DNA of 64,000 bases from Hemibagrus wyckioides (Eukaryota > Chordata > Actinopteri > Siluriformes > Bagridae): NCBI RefSeq assembly GCF_019097595.1, contig NC_080717.1, forward strand, positions 26,217,876 through 26,281,875, read 5' to 3'. Shown in pieces: positions 25,642 through 63,645 of this stretch. Under the pieces are notes generated by a model. The model saw only the letters and a list, made by a program, of their open reading frames with translations, did not search any database and was not told the DNA's origin. The translations under genes were made by a program, and so were the position numbers. The stretch's first letter is position 1; each line of letters starts with the position of its first letter.

Positions 25642-26165
25642 GAGTAGAGAAATCCAATTTAATGTCAAACGCTTCAAAAATGTATGACCTCCCTGCATTA
25701 CGACACCGAACAAACAAAAGCTAGTCTTCTTGTATAATATTCAGCACCAGTTCAGACAGCAGCGTCTCTGTTCACTCGAGCCGGACGAGAGGCAGCAAAG
25801 CTCAGAGAGAACGACGTGGGCGAAGGAGATGAAACAGGGAGCGTTGTAAATTTGGCGGCGATGCCGAGAGACGGAGTATGGTGATCTGATAACTGGGGCG
25901 AAATCACGATAAGCGTTCTAACCACACAGAACATACGTAGGGGTGCCAAAACTTATGAAACGATGAGAAACTATAATTACAGAAATGTAAAATGTTATAA
26001 GTAACATAACAGAGCTTCAGGTCGCACTTTACGGTACAAAATGAACGCAAACTCGTGTCTGCATCATACTGCGCATCTTATTTAGAGCTATTTGTTGATC
26101 TGAGCATCAAGTAAAATCATGTTCAGAGCACCACGTGATTAAGAGGAATTTTTTATGGTGCTGAT

Positions 26166-26335
26166 TTACATTTCTCATCCAGATCGACTTACATTTTATC
26201 TCACTTTATACAACCGAGCAATTGATGGTTAAGGGCCTTGCTCAGGGGCCCAGCAGTGGCAGCCTGGTGGAGGTGGGATTCAAACTCATAACCTTCTGAT
26301 CAGTAGTCCAACACCTTAACCACTAAACTACCACA
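26166..26335 (-). mobile_element. tRNA-derived SINE (second family)
   Basis: On the minus strand it starts GTGGTAGTTTAGTGGTTAAG (box A-like), passes a box B-like GAGTTTGAATCCCA and CTGCCACTGCTGGGCCCCTGAG, and ends AAATGTAAGTCGATCTGGAT. Its head resembles that of the SINE at 4690, but the tail differs. Confidence 0.7.
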
Positions 26336-26389
26336 TCCACATGTTTTAAAGCCACTGCTGAAATAATAAAATACAACAGTTGGAATATT

Positions 26390-26790
26390 TTGAGCCTCAA
26401 TTCATAGGGTTTTGAGAAAGCCGCAATGCAAAAAGAAAAAAGTCGTCACAGTATTTTAAGCACAGTCGCAAAATAACGAGAGCGAATGAAGCCGTAATAT
26501 TTCCAGAGTAAAGCTGTAATGTTTTGAGAAGACAGATGTTATAGTTGGAGATTGAAAAGTCCTGGACCATTTTGAGATCGAGGTCGTAATATTTTAGGAG
26601 GGAAGCTGTGACGTTTTGCGAAAAATAAGTCAGAAACATTTTGAGAACGAAATCGTAATACTTTAAGGTTAAAAGTCGAAACTCGTAATATTTTAAGCTG
26701 TAACATTTTGAGAATAAAGTTGCAAAGTTTCAAGAATAAAGTTGTGATATTTTGAGGTTAAAAAGTCGCAACATTTCAGAAATAAAGTGG
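26390..26790. repeat. Degenerate tandem repeat, AAAGTCGTAATATTTTGAGAA-like
   Basis: About 400 bp of diverged ~25-28 bp copies of a unit close to GTAATATTTTGAGAATAAAG. The unit is recognisable but poorly conserved, so the array is probably old. Confidence 0.7.
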
Positions 26791-26857
26791 TAATACTATG
26801 CCTGAATGCTGCAATAAAAACAAAGCAATGTGCTTCATAAATAAAGAACAGCACCAG

Positions 26858-26859
<2 letters not shown>

Positions 26860-26894
<35 letters not shown>
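26860..26894. repeat. (ATT)n microsatellite
   Basis: About twelve uninterrupted ATT units. Confidence 0.9.
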
Positions 26895-26895
<1 letters not shown>

Positions 26896-27628
26896 CCAGC
26901 ACTGAACCTGTTGCTGAAGGAGACACCACAGGCTGTGGTCACCTCCAAGGCTGTGCCTTTATTCTCCAAATATTTATCTTAAAATATTGTGACATTTGTT
27001 GGTTTCATGAACCGCTGCGTCATTCCTCTGTTTCCACTCGTATCATTAAACAGTGCCTCTAAATCACCGTGGTAACTTTGATAAGAAAATTCTGGGTCAT
27101 AACACTGACCTCTGCTTGAACACCATCATAAAGAAAGATAAACTGCTTTCTCTGCAGAAGTTAAAGGGCTGAACCATAAGTATTGGCACCCCTGGCGTAT
27201 GATGTGCGGCATCCTGAACCGAGCGAGTGCTCCTAGTGGATCGACGCTCCCCGGGATTTCACATCTACAGATGTTTTATTTCTAGCAAACGTTCTCTCCT
27301 ACACCAGGTCTGGTGGCTTGATTAAGCATCGCTAGGCTACGTTCCTTTTTACAATCTGAAAAGAAATTTGATGAAGTCTATGTGACGCTAGCTGTGCTGC
27401 TCCATGTGTCGTCGCTCCTCCTGTAATAGACCGAGCCAACGCCGTTTCACATTGAAATAAAAAGATCATTCACGCAATAATAAATACACCATTTAACATA
27501 CAAACAATAGGAATAAAACCAAACAAACACAAGCAATGTACAAATTGTAATAAATTAGGTGGAAAATGTGTCTTTGTCCCCATCGTCACCTCGCCAAAAC
27601 CAGTTTCCTGTGATTTTATCTCCAGCCA

Positions 27629-27643
27629 CCACGAGGGGGCGCC
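27629..27643 (+). promoter_or_regulatory. CTCF-like binding motif
   Basis: CCACGAGGGGGCGCC fits the vertebrate CTCF core (CCANNAGGGGGCGCC-like) at essentially every constrained position. It lies between the kdm7a stop codon and the cnot1 promoter, where an insulator or loop anchor would be plausible. Occupancy is not shown by sequence alone. Confidence 0.55.
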
Positions 27644-28209
27644 AGAGAGCTTATTCCTGACTACATATTGAGTCTGTGGGTGTAAAAAATCTTCAGAAAA
27701 ATACCTTTTCCTCTTTGAGAAAAAAAAAGCAAAACGAAACCTGATCTGCTGATTGAAGCTGCCTCAGCGTCCCTGCTTGGAGAGGTCAGGGTGGTCTGAG
27801 CAGGGAAGATCTCGAGCTGCTTTATTTTAGAAGCCGAGGAGACGAAGGGAAGAGGGAGCTGAGGGACGAGCCTCCGTCCTTGTAGGACGCAAGTCAAGCA
27901 CCATTTTAGGAAATCGGTTCATCGCTCACATGTCGCCGCAGTCGTCGAGAGAAAGCCTCTCTTATCATCGGCACGACCTCATCTTCGGTTCCGGGAACGC
28001 GGCGTGTCTTTGGAACGCGATGTGAAATGCTTTGTGTGATACGTTTATGCAAAAGATAAAGGTGAAACAAAGTCAACCTCCTCATCAGCTTTCGACACGT
28101 TCAGTGTTTAAAAACTGTGCTGTTTAAATACCCTGTTTACCCTCACAGACACGCAACACACGGGTCTGCGACGTAACATCCTCCGTCTCTCTCCATCTCT
28201 CTCTCTCTG

Positions 28210-55216
<27,007 letters not shown>

Positions 55217-55330
55217 CTTCCCACCGACTGACTGACTGACTGTCCCCAAACAACGCCGAGGCTGGAGGAAAGGTGGGCGGGGCTTCGGCTTAATTATGCG
55301 GAAGAAAATTACGCACGCGGCACGAAACGA
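55217..55330 (-). promoter_or_regulatory. kdm7a: kdm7a 5' UTR and proximal promoter
   Basis: Just upstream of the start codon is a GC-rich stretch with a GACT tandem (about 55226-55242) and a GGGCGGGG Sp1-type box at 55274-55281. No intron is needed to place the start. The transcription start is not determined. Confidence 0.45.
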
Positions 55331-55769
55331 ACGTAGCTCTGACGTAATACCGAAGAAACCAAACAAACGGGCGTCCGACACGCCTGACGTCCAAATTTAA
55401 CCCAAAAATGACTCAAATAATCCCCTTTACTAGACTTATTTTTTAAAGAAGTGTTAATGTAGACAAGAAAAATGACTATTACTAAGCACAATAATTCCAC
55501 AATGTGAATAAACTACGTGGCCGAAAAGTACGTGGACTCCTGACCATCATAGCCGAATGTAGATCTTATCCACAATTTCCCTTCCACACGAAATAAAAGG
55601 TGCAAATCTGTTCCAGCATGACATTCGATTCAGTATGTACTGACCGGTATATATGTGTGTGTAGTATGAATGCAGTCCGCAACGCAGGCATCGTCATGAC
55701 TTATGACGTCACAATAACAGCCCAAAACCCTTATTTGCTTGTTAAAACAACGTGTTTATTCAGGTGTTT

Positions 55770-55985
55770 CACGTGGTTAAAGCTCTGGGTTGTTGATTAG
55801 AGGATTGAGGTTCAAGCCCCAGCACCATCAAGCTCCACTGCTGGGCAACTGAGCAAGGTCCTTAACCCTCTCTGCTCCAGGGGTGCTGCCTCTGTGCTCT
55901 GACCCCAACTTCTTCAGCTGGGGTATGTGAAGAAAATAATTCTGCCGTAATGTACGTGTGGTGATAATAAAGGCTTCTTGTCTTC
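55770..55985 (+). mobile_element. tRNA-derived SINE
   Basis: Box A-like CACGTGGTTAAAGCTCTGGG, box B GAGGTTCAAGCCCC, middle CTGCTGGGCAACTGAGCAAGG, tail GTGGTGATAATAAAGGC. The clearest of three copies of this family. Confidence 0.75.
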
Positions 55986-56496
55986 ACTTCTTCTTCTTAA
56001 TCAAGAACAGTTTTACCCTAAGGAACTACTTGTATAGTTACCTATACAATAGCACATACACTTAAAGAGCCGACAAGCTGCCTTCCTCAAGCTCTTCCGC
56101 ACGAGTCCAGTTGCATTATGGGATAGTGCAGTATGCCATGGCTTCACACAAAAATGAGTATTCCAAGGATACCCCGTATGGTCCACTATTTCTAATAGAT
56201 CTTTGAAACGTAGATCAGTGGACACCTTTTTTTCCAGCTAATATTGCCCACAACTCCTTGTGTGAAGAAGAAAGGAGTTTTGTGGCTTTGTTTGCTTCAC
56301 CAGAGTTCAACCAGCGAATGTTCAGTATTTTTTCAAGCAGTGTAAATGAATTGTGTAAAAATAAACCAAGGGAGTGGTGAATTAAATTATATAGGTTAAA
56401 TGATATAAGGAATAATAAACAAAGAAATGCTGAAAAACAGTACGCACCTTTAGTGCATAGTATAAGTAGGTGAATTGGGACGCAGCAATGGTTTAC

Positions 56497-56745
56497 CCAA
56501 GGTTGGAGTGGAAGATCTTGAGTGTCCTGTACAAGATCCCTGACTCTGATTCATCCCAGCTGAACGCCTTTGGGATGAACTGGAACACCGACTGAACCTC
56601 AGACCTCCTCAAAATCCCAACATCAGTACCTGACTTCAGTAGAATTCGTGTAGCTGAATGAACAGAAATCTCCGCAGCAAAACTCCAACATCTAGTGGAA
56701 ATCCTTCCCAGGACCGTCAAGCCATCTACCAGGATGTTTTTATGA
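56497..56745 (+). mobile_element. Tc1-like transposase C-terminal fragment
   Basis: Phrases GTGGAAGATCTTGAGTGTCC and CCTTTGGGATGAACTGGAAC encode decayed versions of the VEDLECP and LWDELE motifs of Tc1 transposases. Stops and frameshifts are present and no terminal repeats are seen. Confidence 0.65.
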
Positions 56746-57160
56746 TGGGAGGAAAGTAGAGAAGCCAGAAAAATCCACCAAGAAGAACAACCAAGTATAT
56801 GAAAGTATTCAAATGAAGGAAAATGTAATCTAAATTATACCACAACAACTGAATTTTCAAATCTGATTAGGCAGAAGGTGTTGATTTATTGTCTTTATTC
56901 CATAGCCTGGTTAAATACTCGACTCTGATCGGTCAGGATGTCAGGATGTTATTTCTATATAACAGCACGGTTCAGGTGTCTTGCTTACGTTACAGCAGCT
57001 ATAAACAGTCATAACCCTCAGCAAATTCTCCTTTATTATTAAGATAATAAGAGAGATATATCACATTGCAGAGAAAACACACACATGCATAGTTTTCTGT
57101 TTAGACTTTCCTGTACCAGAAACCTTACTGACTGTTACAAACAATTGTGATTTTTTTTCA

Positions 57161-57231
57161 TTCATTCATTCGTTCATTCATTCATTCATTCATTCATTCA
57201 TTCATTCATTCATTCATTCATTCATTCATTT
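57161..57231. repeat. (ATTC)n microsatellite
   Basis: About seventeen units with one CGTTC variant. Confidence 0.9.
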
Positions 57232-58054
57232 GTCTGTTTGTTTGATTCAAAGTTTCTTCTGTTCATAATTGACATACACTCTATAATTATGTAGTGAGAG
57301 TTTTTTTCTGTGTGTATTTGGTTTGTATAACTTGGGGTTGGGGGAAGTTTGGGGGGAAAAATGTTGTTTCTATTCTCCTGTATCTTTATCCATTTATTAT
57401 TATAAAAGTTCAATAAACAGATTAAGAAAAAAAAGAAGAAAACTTTATTATATACTTTTATGTTGTTACATTTATTATATACTATTATATACTTTATTTA
57501 TTAAATAGAATACTCTATTTATTACTGTTATTATGTTATTCTTGTTAATTAACAAATGTTTATTTTATCTGTTATTATAATGTTGTATGTTATTAATATA
57601 GATCATGTGGTGCTTTTTCCATACTTTAGAACTGATATAAGTGACACTGTAACGGAAAGAGGGCATTAATTCAAACCTGGGATTTGCATTTCAGCTGGAA
57701 AATACAGCCAGAGCTTCTGACCAATCAGATTTGTTCTATACACACTGGCTTACTAGCATTTTTTATTATTTCAAATGATATTATTTATTTTATGTATAGG
57801 TTTTGATGTATAGATTTTCTTCTTCTATATTCCTTCTCTTACTTGTGCTGCTGTAAGTAAATATTCAACTTAAATTTCTCCTACAAGGGGTTGTGAGAGG
57901 AGATACATCTCATCTCTCATCTCTTTCATCATCTATTTTCTATGGAATACAGAATTACAGAATACTGTGTAATATAATTTAATAATTAAGTTTGTACCTG
58001 ACGCACTCCACTGAGCTGATGAAGTATTTTTTTTTAATTGTAAATGAAAGCAGG

Positions 58055-58363
58055 TACAGTGTAGTTAGGTTAGTGTTGCAGCGTCCAGGGTCTGCGGTTC
58101 GATCCTGAGCTCTGTTTACTGTAATACTATAATACTTTTACTATAATACTTTGTGAAGGCTGGGGAATTTTGTGGCCCTGTTCTCAGTCCGTTGTAATCT
58201 GTCCCTGCAGGTATCTCTAAATGTGACCAAGTGTGTACATGTGTGTGAATGCAATTCCCCTGCTATAATATATACATAGTAGAATTTCTAATATTTGCAC
58301 TTCTGGTAGATGCTAAACAGCATTTCAGTGCTATGTACTTGTACTTTTGCAATGACAATAAAG
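58055..58363 (+). mobile_element. Probable SINE or LINE-tail repeat
   Basis: A box B-like GCGGTTCGATCCTGAGC follows a degenerate head. The 3' part ends GTACTTTTGCAATGACAATAAAG, a tail seen in many fish retroposons. Confidence 0.5.
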
Positions 58364-58364
58364 A

Positions 58365-58885
58365 CTGCGAGCCAGGCCTTCTCGTCTAACATCAGTGCCT
58401 GACCTCACAAATGAGCTTCTAGAGGAATGGTGAAAAATTCCCATAAACACACTCCTAAACCTTGTGGAAAGCCTTCCCAGAAGAGTTGAAGCTGTTATAG
58501 CTGCAAAGGGTGGGACAACTCCATATTACATTCATGTGCATGTAAAGGCAAACATCCCAGTTTTGGCCTGGCTCACAGTCTCCACTCTAATTTATCCCAA
58601 AGGTGTTCTATCAGTTTGAGGTCACGACTCAGTCATGTTCCTCCACACCAAACTCTCTCATCCATGTCTTTATAGACTTTGCTTTGTGCCCTGGTGTGCA
58701 GTCATGTTGGAACAGGAAGCGGCCGTCTACACAAAGTTAGGAGCATGAAATTGTCCAAAACGTCTTGGTATGCTGAAGCATTAAGAGTTCCTTTCACTAG
58801 AACTAAGGGCCCGAGCCCAACCCCTGAAAAACAACACCTGAATTCAATGATTTGGAGGGGTGTCCCAAAACTTTTAGCAATATAG

Positions 58886-58888
<3 letters not shown>
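58365..58888 (+). mobile_element. Second chimeric Tc1-like element, 5'-truncated
   Basis: Collinear with 31745-32276, including the internal switch from sense transposase C-terminus to antisense transposase near GGCAAACATCCCAGTTTTGG. It ends in the same terminal repeat, then runs straight into a (CTAT)n array. Confidence 0.8.

Positions 58889-58966
<78 letters not shown>
58886..58966. repeat. (CTAT)n microsatellite at a transposon end
   Basis: About twenty uninterrupted CTAT units beginning exactly where the terminal repeat CAATATAGT stops. Confidence 0.9.
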
Positions 58967-59254
58967 AATAGTCCTGGTATACTCTGACTGAAAAGAAATG
59001 AAGGTGTGTTGCATTTGTTGTTACATGTGTTGCCTCTCCGGGGTTTATCGCCTGTTGGTAGTTTTGCATGATTTGTTCCCAATCTGGCAACCTCGAGTCC
59101 TTTCCATTCAGAGAAAGAGAGCGTCACCTAGCGTAAACACTGAGCTCGCGCAGGCAGTGAAGTGAAAAAAAAAAAAAAAACAGTAGAAGAAAAGAAAAGC
59201 AAAGCTCGCCAACGCTCCGAGGACTGGGGTTTCGGGGCGTCGCCTTGTTTTTTC

Positions 59255-59344
59255 CTGAGCCAATCAGAATGGCGTTTTCACACTTTGTAAACAACACGGT
59301 TGCACGCGCTGCACGTTGTTTTCCAAAACAGTCTACTACAAGTC
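59255..59344 (+). promoter_or_regulatory. CCAAT-box promoter-like segment
   Basis: CCAAT at 59260-59264 on plus, in a CpG-containing patch about 80 bp before the candidate ATG at 59345. It would suit a gene divergent from kdm7a. Confidence 0.35.
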
Positions 59345-59415
59345 ATGGACGCGTCACTTCACGTCTCTCAGGTAAGGTGAGCTTTGGGATTTAATTCTTG
59401 AAACACACACACACC

Positions 59416-59458
<43 letters not shown>

Positions 59459-59572
59459 GCAGTAATTATAGTAAGGTATCTCTTGCAGTGTTATGGAACA
59501 CATCCGGCGGCGCCGCTTACTCTAACAAACAAACAGTCAGAAAACGCGCACGAGATTCGTACAACGCTACAG
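59345..59572 (+). CDS. Candidate first two coding exons of an unidentified plus-strand gene
   Basis: Exon 59345-59371 reads MDASLHVSQ and ends CAG before GTAAGG. A second exon at 59489-59572, after TATCTCTTGCAG, is open in the matching phase for 28 codons (beginning CYGTHPAAP, ending IRTTLQ) and ends CAG before GTAACC. The 117-bp intron contains a CA repeat. Both donors, the acceptor and the phase agree and a CCAAT box lies upstream, but I do not recognise the protein and found no convincing third exon. It could also be a non-coding transcript. Confidence 0.4.
59401..59454. repeat. (CA)n with CCCA interruptions
   Basis: A CA-rich run inside the short candidate intron. Confidence 0.85.
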
Positions 59573-60860
59573 GTAACCATGGTTACCACAGTTAATATAA
59601 GGCGGTTTCGGTAACGTTCTGTTTTTGGCACGCGCTTTAGCACGCTAGCGGGCTGAAGTGTTTTCTCACTTTCAGCAAATATATTTCTATTTATATATAT
59701 CTGTCTCTCCCTCTCTCAGTGTGGCTGTTTAAACACTACATCAACCCGAACACCAGATTATAACTTCAGCAGTTATATTTTTATTTTTAAAAAATATAAC
59801 TTTTTATTTATTTGTTAAACACACAACACAAAACACACCGATAAGCGTTAAACATTATTGCGCAACGTTCTTTGCTGAGAGGATGTTGTTAGCTGTGGCG
59901 GTTTTTCTGGATATCATTGTTTTTGTTGTTGTTTTTGTTATTGAGGTGTGGATTAAACACTCATTAAAATATCTTAGTCAATATATTAACTTGTGAATAT
60001 TGGCTTGTGGATTATAATGAATGCTTAATAAAACTCATTAATGCTTATTAATAAAACGTAACAGGTCTGTGTGATGGTCTGTTAGCTTTAAATAAGAATC
60101 AGATAAATTTAGATTTAAATCGGAGTCAGATAATTTCCTATTACAGCAAATTCTGTGGTGTTTTGTTTGCCGTACACCACAGCACTTTGCCAATGAATAA
60201 TAAAGTATTATTATTATTATTGAATGAAACATCATGCTTTTGTGAGACTGTTTGTTACCACTTAGCATTATAGTAGCTATAAACAGTCTTTCCCTCACCA
60301 GTGTCTCTCCTGCTGTCTCACTTGTGGAAACAAAAGGGTTACTACAACTCAAAATAATGAACTATACCAAAATTTCTTTTTCTAATTTACAAAAAAACCC
60401 CATAGAATAAACTTTGTAATCGTTGCTGCAGGGTGTGTACAGTTGATAAAACGCCTTGGAAGGAAATAGTCACCTTTCCGTCCACATTGCGGGTGCTAAC
60501 TTGGTAAAGAAAGTTAGCAGGTGTTTGGAAGGCTAGTCAGCCTCAGAGGCACGAGCGTTTATTGTGCGTCTTGTGTAACGTCTGACTGAACATGTAAAAA
60601 GCATGTGGTTGGTGTTTGCTGGTGGAAGCACTAACCATATTGTGGTACTGTGGAGACTTTGTGTACAAAGTCGTTTAAAGGTTCTGTATAATGCAGCTAA
60701 AAACAAAAGCATGACTCAAATAGTGTGTAAAGTGATAATTAAAGGATGTGCATGGTATAATCTCATGATAAACACGCTCGAAGTCTGTGAGGAAACTTTG
60801 CCGTTGTTTCTTTGGACATATTTCTCATATATACGTTTCCTCCAGGGTGACAAGAAGGTA
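59573..60860. other. No gene recognised
   Basis: AT-rich sequence with no convincing exon and no recognised repeat family. Confidence 0.45.
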
Positions 60861-61061
60861 TAAAACAATGTAATGCACAGCAGCACAGGATGTGTGTATG
60901 TGTGTGTGTGTGTGCTGCGTCACTGCTGCATTAACAGACGCTCGTCTAGACCTGCATGAGGAGGAGGATGAGGAGGAGGAACTAACTTCCTGCCAACTCT
61001 GTAGTCTTCATTGGCTTCTTGCACGAACATGTATGTTTCTCTCTGGGCGATCGAGAAGGCT

Positions 61062-61063
61062 GT

Positions 61064-61094
<31 letters not shown>

Positions 61095-61202
61095 GGGTCA
61101 GCGCATCCATTCAGTCTTAATGAGTGTTGAATCACAAAAGCGATATGTTGGTCTTGATCTTTGTCAGGTTCTGTTGAACCCCCCCCCACACACACACACA
61201 GA
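61062..61202. repeat. (GT)n(G)n and (C)n(CA)n inverted low-complexity pair
   Basis: A GT run passing into about 19 G (61062-61097) is mirrored at 61178-61201 by a C run passing into CA. The two arms are complementary and separated by about 80 bp. Confidence 0.7.
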
Positions 61203-61469
61203 AAGCCCGCCCCCTCTAATCAAACAGGAATTAAAACGGCTGCTGGCTTTCTGTAGCTGTTGTGGTTGAGTTAGCACAGAAGCGCTCTGTCACCTGCTGC
61301 GGTTTTGTTTAGGAGACCTCTCCTTCTCAGAAATGACATCTTTCGTTCTCTGCCAGTGACTGGCATTTACACCTGATGGAAACTCCAGTACAAATAGCGA
61401 GTGCTGGCTCTCGGATCGGGATCATTTGCTGCCTCCATATGCTAAAAGCAAGGCTATTGTGTAGACCAC

Positions 61470-61517
61470 ACACACACACACACACACACACACAACAACA
61501 ACAACAACAACAACAAC
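61470..61517. repeat. (CA)n(CAA)n compound microsatellite
   Basis: CA run followed directly by about eight CAA units. Confidence 0.85.
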
Positions 61518-61589
61518 CAGCAGTTTCTTTCAGTGTATGTTTTAGATGTAATTGGTCAGGTGGTTTTTTGTCATAGCGATGCCACAGGA

Positions 61590-61955
61590 AAGTCTTAAAG
61601 AAAGTCTTGAGGACAGTCTTGAGGACAGTGTTGAGGACAGTATTGAGGAAAGTCTTGAGGACAGTCTTGAGGACAGTCTTGAGGAAAGTCCTGAGGACAG
61701 TCTTGAGGACAGTCTTGAGGAAAGTCTTGAGGACAGTCTTGAGGACAGTCTTGAGGAAAGTCTTGAGGACAGTCTTGAGGAAAGTCTTGAGGACAGTCTT
61801 GAGGAAAGTCTTGAGGAAAGTCTTGAGGACAGTCTTGAGGAAAGTCCTGAGGACAGTCTTGAGGAAAGTCTTGAGGACAGTCTTGAGGAAAGTCTTGAGG
61901 ACAGTCTTGAGGAAAGTCTTGAGGAAAGTCTTGAGGACAGTCTTGTGGTTCCTCA
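61590..61955. repeat. 12-bp minisatellite, AGTCTTGAGGAC/AGTCTTGAGGAA
   Basis: About thirty units of 12 bp in two main variants. Because the unit is divisible by three and has no stop, several frames stay open on both strands (SLED/SLEE, VLRT/VLRK, LKTF/LKTV, PQDC/PQDF). These are not taken as genes. Confidence 0.9.
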
Positions 61956-62210
61956 ATAACAACTTGCATCTTTCTGTCTTATTAAAATCCTTTTCGAGAG
62001 CGAGTGAGCTGCAGAGAGCTGCTATAACACAAGCCATACAGGAACTGACGTTCCACATCATTACACATAACTATAAATGGATAAAAAGTACATCATGGTG
62101 CCCTTTAATATGAAACGTGTTCTTGGCAGGTTGCTGTTTAATCAGAGGAATTAACAACTACAGGATGTTCTGTTAGAATAAAATAATCAGCTTCTATGTT
62201 GCTCATTCTT

Positions 62211-62211
62211 C

Positions 62212-62280
<69 letters not shown>

Positions 62281-62308
62281 TCATCCTTTCTTTCTTTCTG
62301 TCTGATTT

Positions 62309-62348
<40 letters not shown>

Positions 62349-62349
62349 T
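62211..62349. repeat. (CTTT)n microsatellite
   Basis: Two long CTTT runs separated by a CATCCTTTC..CTGATTTTC interruption. Confidence 0.9.
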
Positions 62350-62879
62350 GATGTTTTAGCAGTAAAAGTTTCCTCAGCTGTATTGTTGTTGTTGTTGTTG
62401 ATGATTAGTTTTCTATAACCACGCCCCCAAGAGCATGTTTTGGTGATATATTAATAGAAATGTTCCAAATAAACAAAAAATGATTCATGTTTTCCCACAC
62501 AAAGTAAATGTTGATATGGAACCCATTCCTGCTCTCTGAGATGCTCTGAGTGCTTGTTCATGTAAAAAGCTCGAATTTGATCTTCAGCCAGTAAAATTCT
62601 GTGTAAGGTTCCTGATTTTTCTCCTGAACCTGGAGCCGAGCGCTCTTGTTGCTTTGTTGTTGTTTACGGTGAGGTTAAGCAGGAAGTGAAAGTGTTTCTT
62701 ATCAGCAGCTGTTAGTCAGCCGTGGGTAAGAAAAACCTAGCAGACACATCTGGGGTAAAATTAACGTCATCGTTTCCTCCCTTCACTGGAACTGAAGACG
62801 CATCAGAGGGGAACAGATGCCACACACAGCAGAGCAAATACACCATCAGCTATCTTTACTTTTACACGTAGCTGCTGCA

Positions 62880-63345
62880 CCTCTGTCTGTCTTTCCTATA
62901 TTTCTACCTATTTGTCTGTCTGTCTGTCTTTTTTTATTTGTCGTTCTGTTTGTCTGTCATTCTGTCTGCCTGCCTGTCTGTCTTTTCTTAATTTCTGTCT
63001 GTCTTTCTGCCTGTCTGTTTGCCTGTCTCTGTCTTTTCTTTATTTCTGTCTGTCTTTCTGCCTGTCTGTTTGCCTGTCTGTCTGTCTTTTCTTAATTTCT
63101 GTCTGTCTTTCTGCCTGTCTGTTTGCCTGTCTGTCTGTCTTTTCTTTATTTCTGTCTGTCTTTCTGCCTGTCTGTTTGCCTGTCTGTCTGTCTTTTCTTT
63201 ATTTCTGTCTGTCTTTATGTCTGCCTGCCTGTCTGTCTGCCTGTCTTTCCTATATTTCTGTCTTTCTCTCTGCCTGCCTGTCTGTCTGTCTTTTCTTTAT
63301 TTCTGTCCATCTATCTGTCTGTCTGTCTGTCTGCCTGCCTGCCTG

Positions 63346-63385
<40 letters not shown>

Positions 63386-63390
63386 TCATA
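62880..63390. repeat. (CTGT/CTGC)n array with a ~62-bp super-unit
   Basis: CTGTCTGC words punctuated by TTTTCTTTATTTCTGTCTG or TTTTCTTAATTTCTGTCTG every ~60 bp between 62925 and 63305, then a CTTT run to 63387. The Cys/Leu/Ser frames are artefacts. Confidence 0.85.
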
Positions 63391-63645
63391 TTGTACAGTA
63401 TTAAGCACTACCCCATCTCCAGCTCATGCTGCTTGTCCTGGTTGTTAGTTGTTAAATACCTCAGAATCTCAAATCTCTAGATTATGATCAGAGTGACCAG
63501 ATATGTCTGATTACGGGATTATTAGTCTGCATCAAATCTAATCTAAACTTCTGTTGAAATTGATCTTAATCTAACGACAAAACCATTTGGCTCCAATCTA
63601 GAAAAATAAAATACTTAAAGGCTGCAAATAGAAATTAACTATTTA

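Larger units (their letters stand above)
24640..28209 (-). other. kdm7a: Downstream region of kdm7a, probable long 3' UTR
   Basis: Mammalian KDM7A has a 3' UTR of several kilobases. Minus-strand AATAAA hexamers occur near 27821, 27264, 26957 and 25297, so ends between about 0.4 and 3.5 kb from the stop codon are possible. No other gene is seen here; repeats inside are listed separately. The true cleavage site is not determined. Confidence 0.4.

Noticed and set aside
55770..55985. tRNA gene from box A/box B matches
   Set aside because: The promoter boxes belong to a SINE; no complete cloverleaf and the body continues into the SINE-specific tail.
60937..61060. Glu-rich plus-strand segment (LDLHEEEDEEEEL) after an AG, as third exon of the 59345 candidate
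   Set aside because: It needs a phase not compatible with the upstream donor (the compatible phase meets TAG at once), and it ends in GT/G runs without a clear donor.
61327..62061. 244-codon minus-strand and 168-codon plus-strand frames
   Set aside because: Generated by the 12-bp minisatellite plus CA/CAA runs; several frames on both strands are open, so openness carries no information.
62817..63480. Overlapping Cys/Leu/Ser-rich plus-strand frames
   Set aside because: Translation of CTGT/CTGC and CTTT microsatellites.
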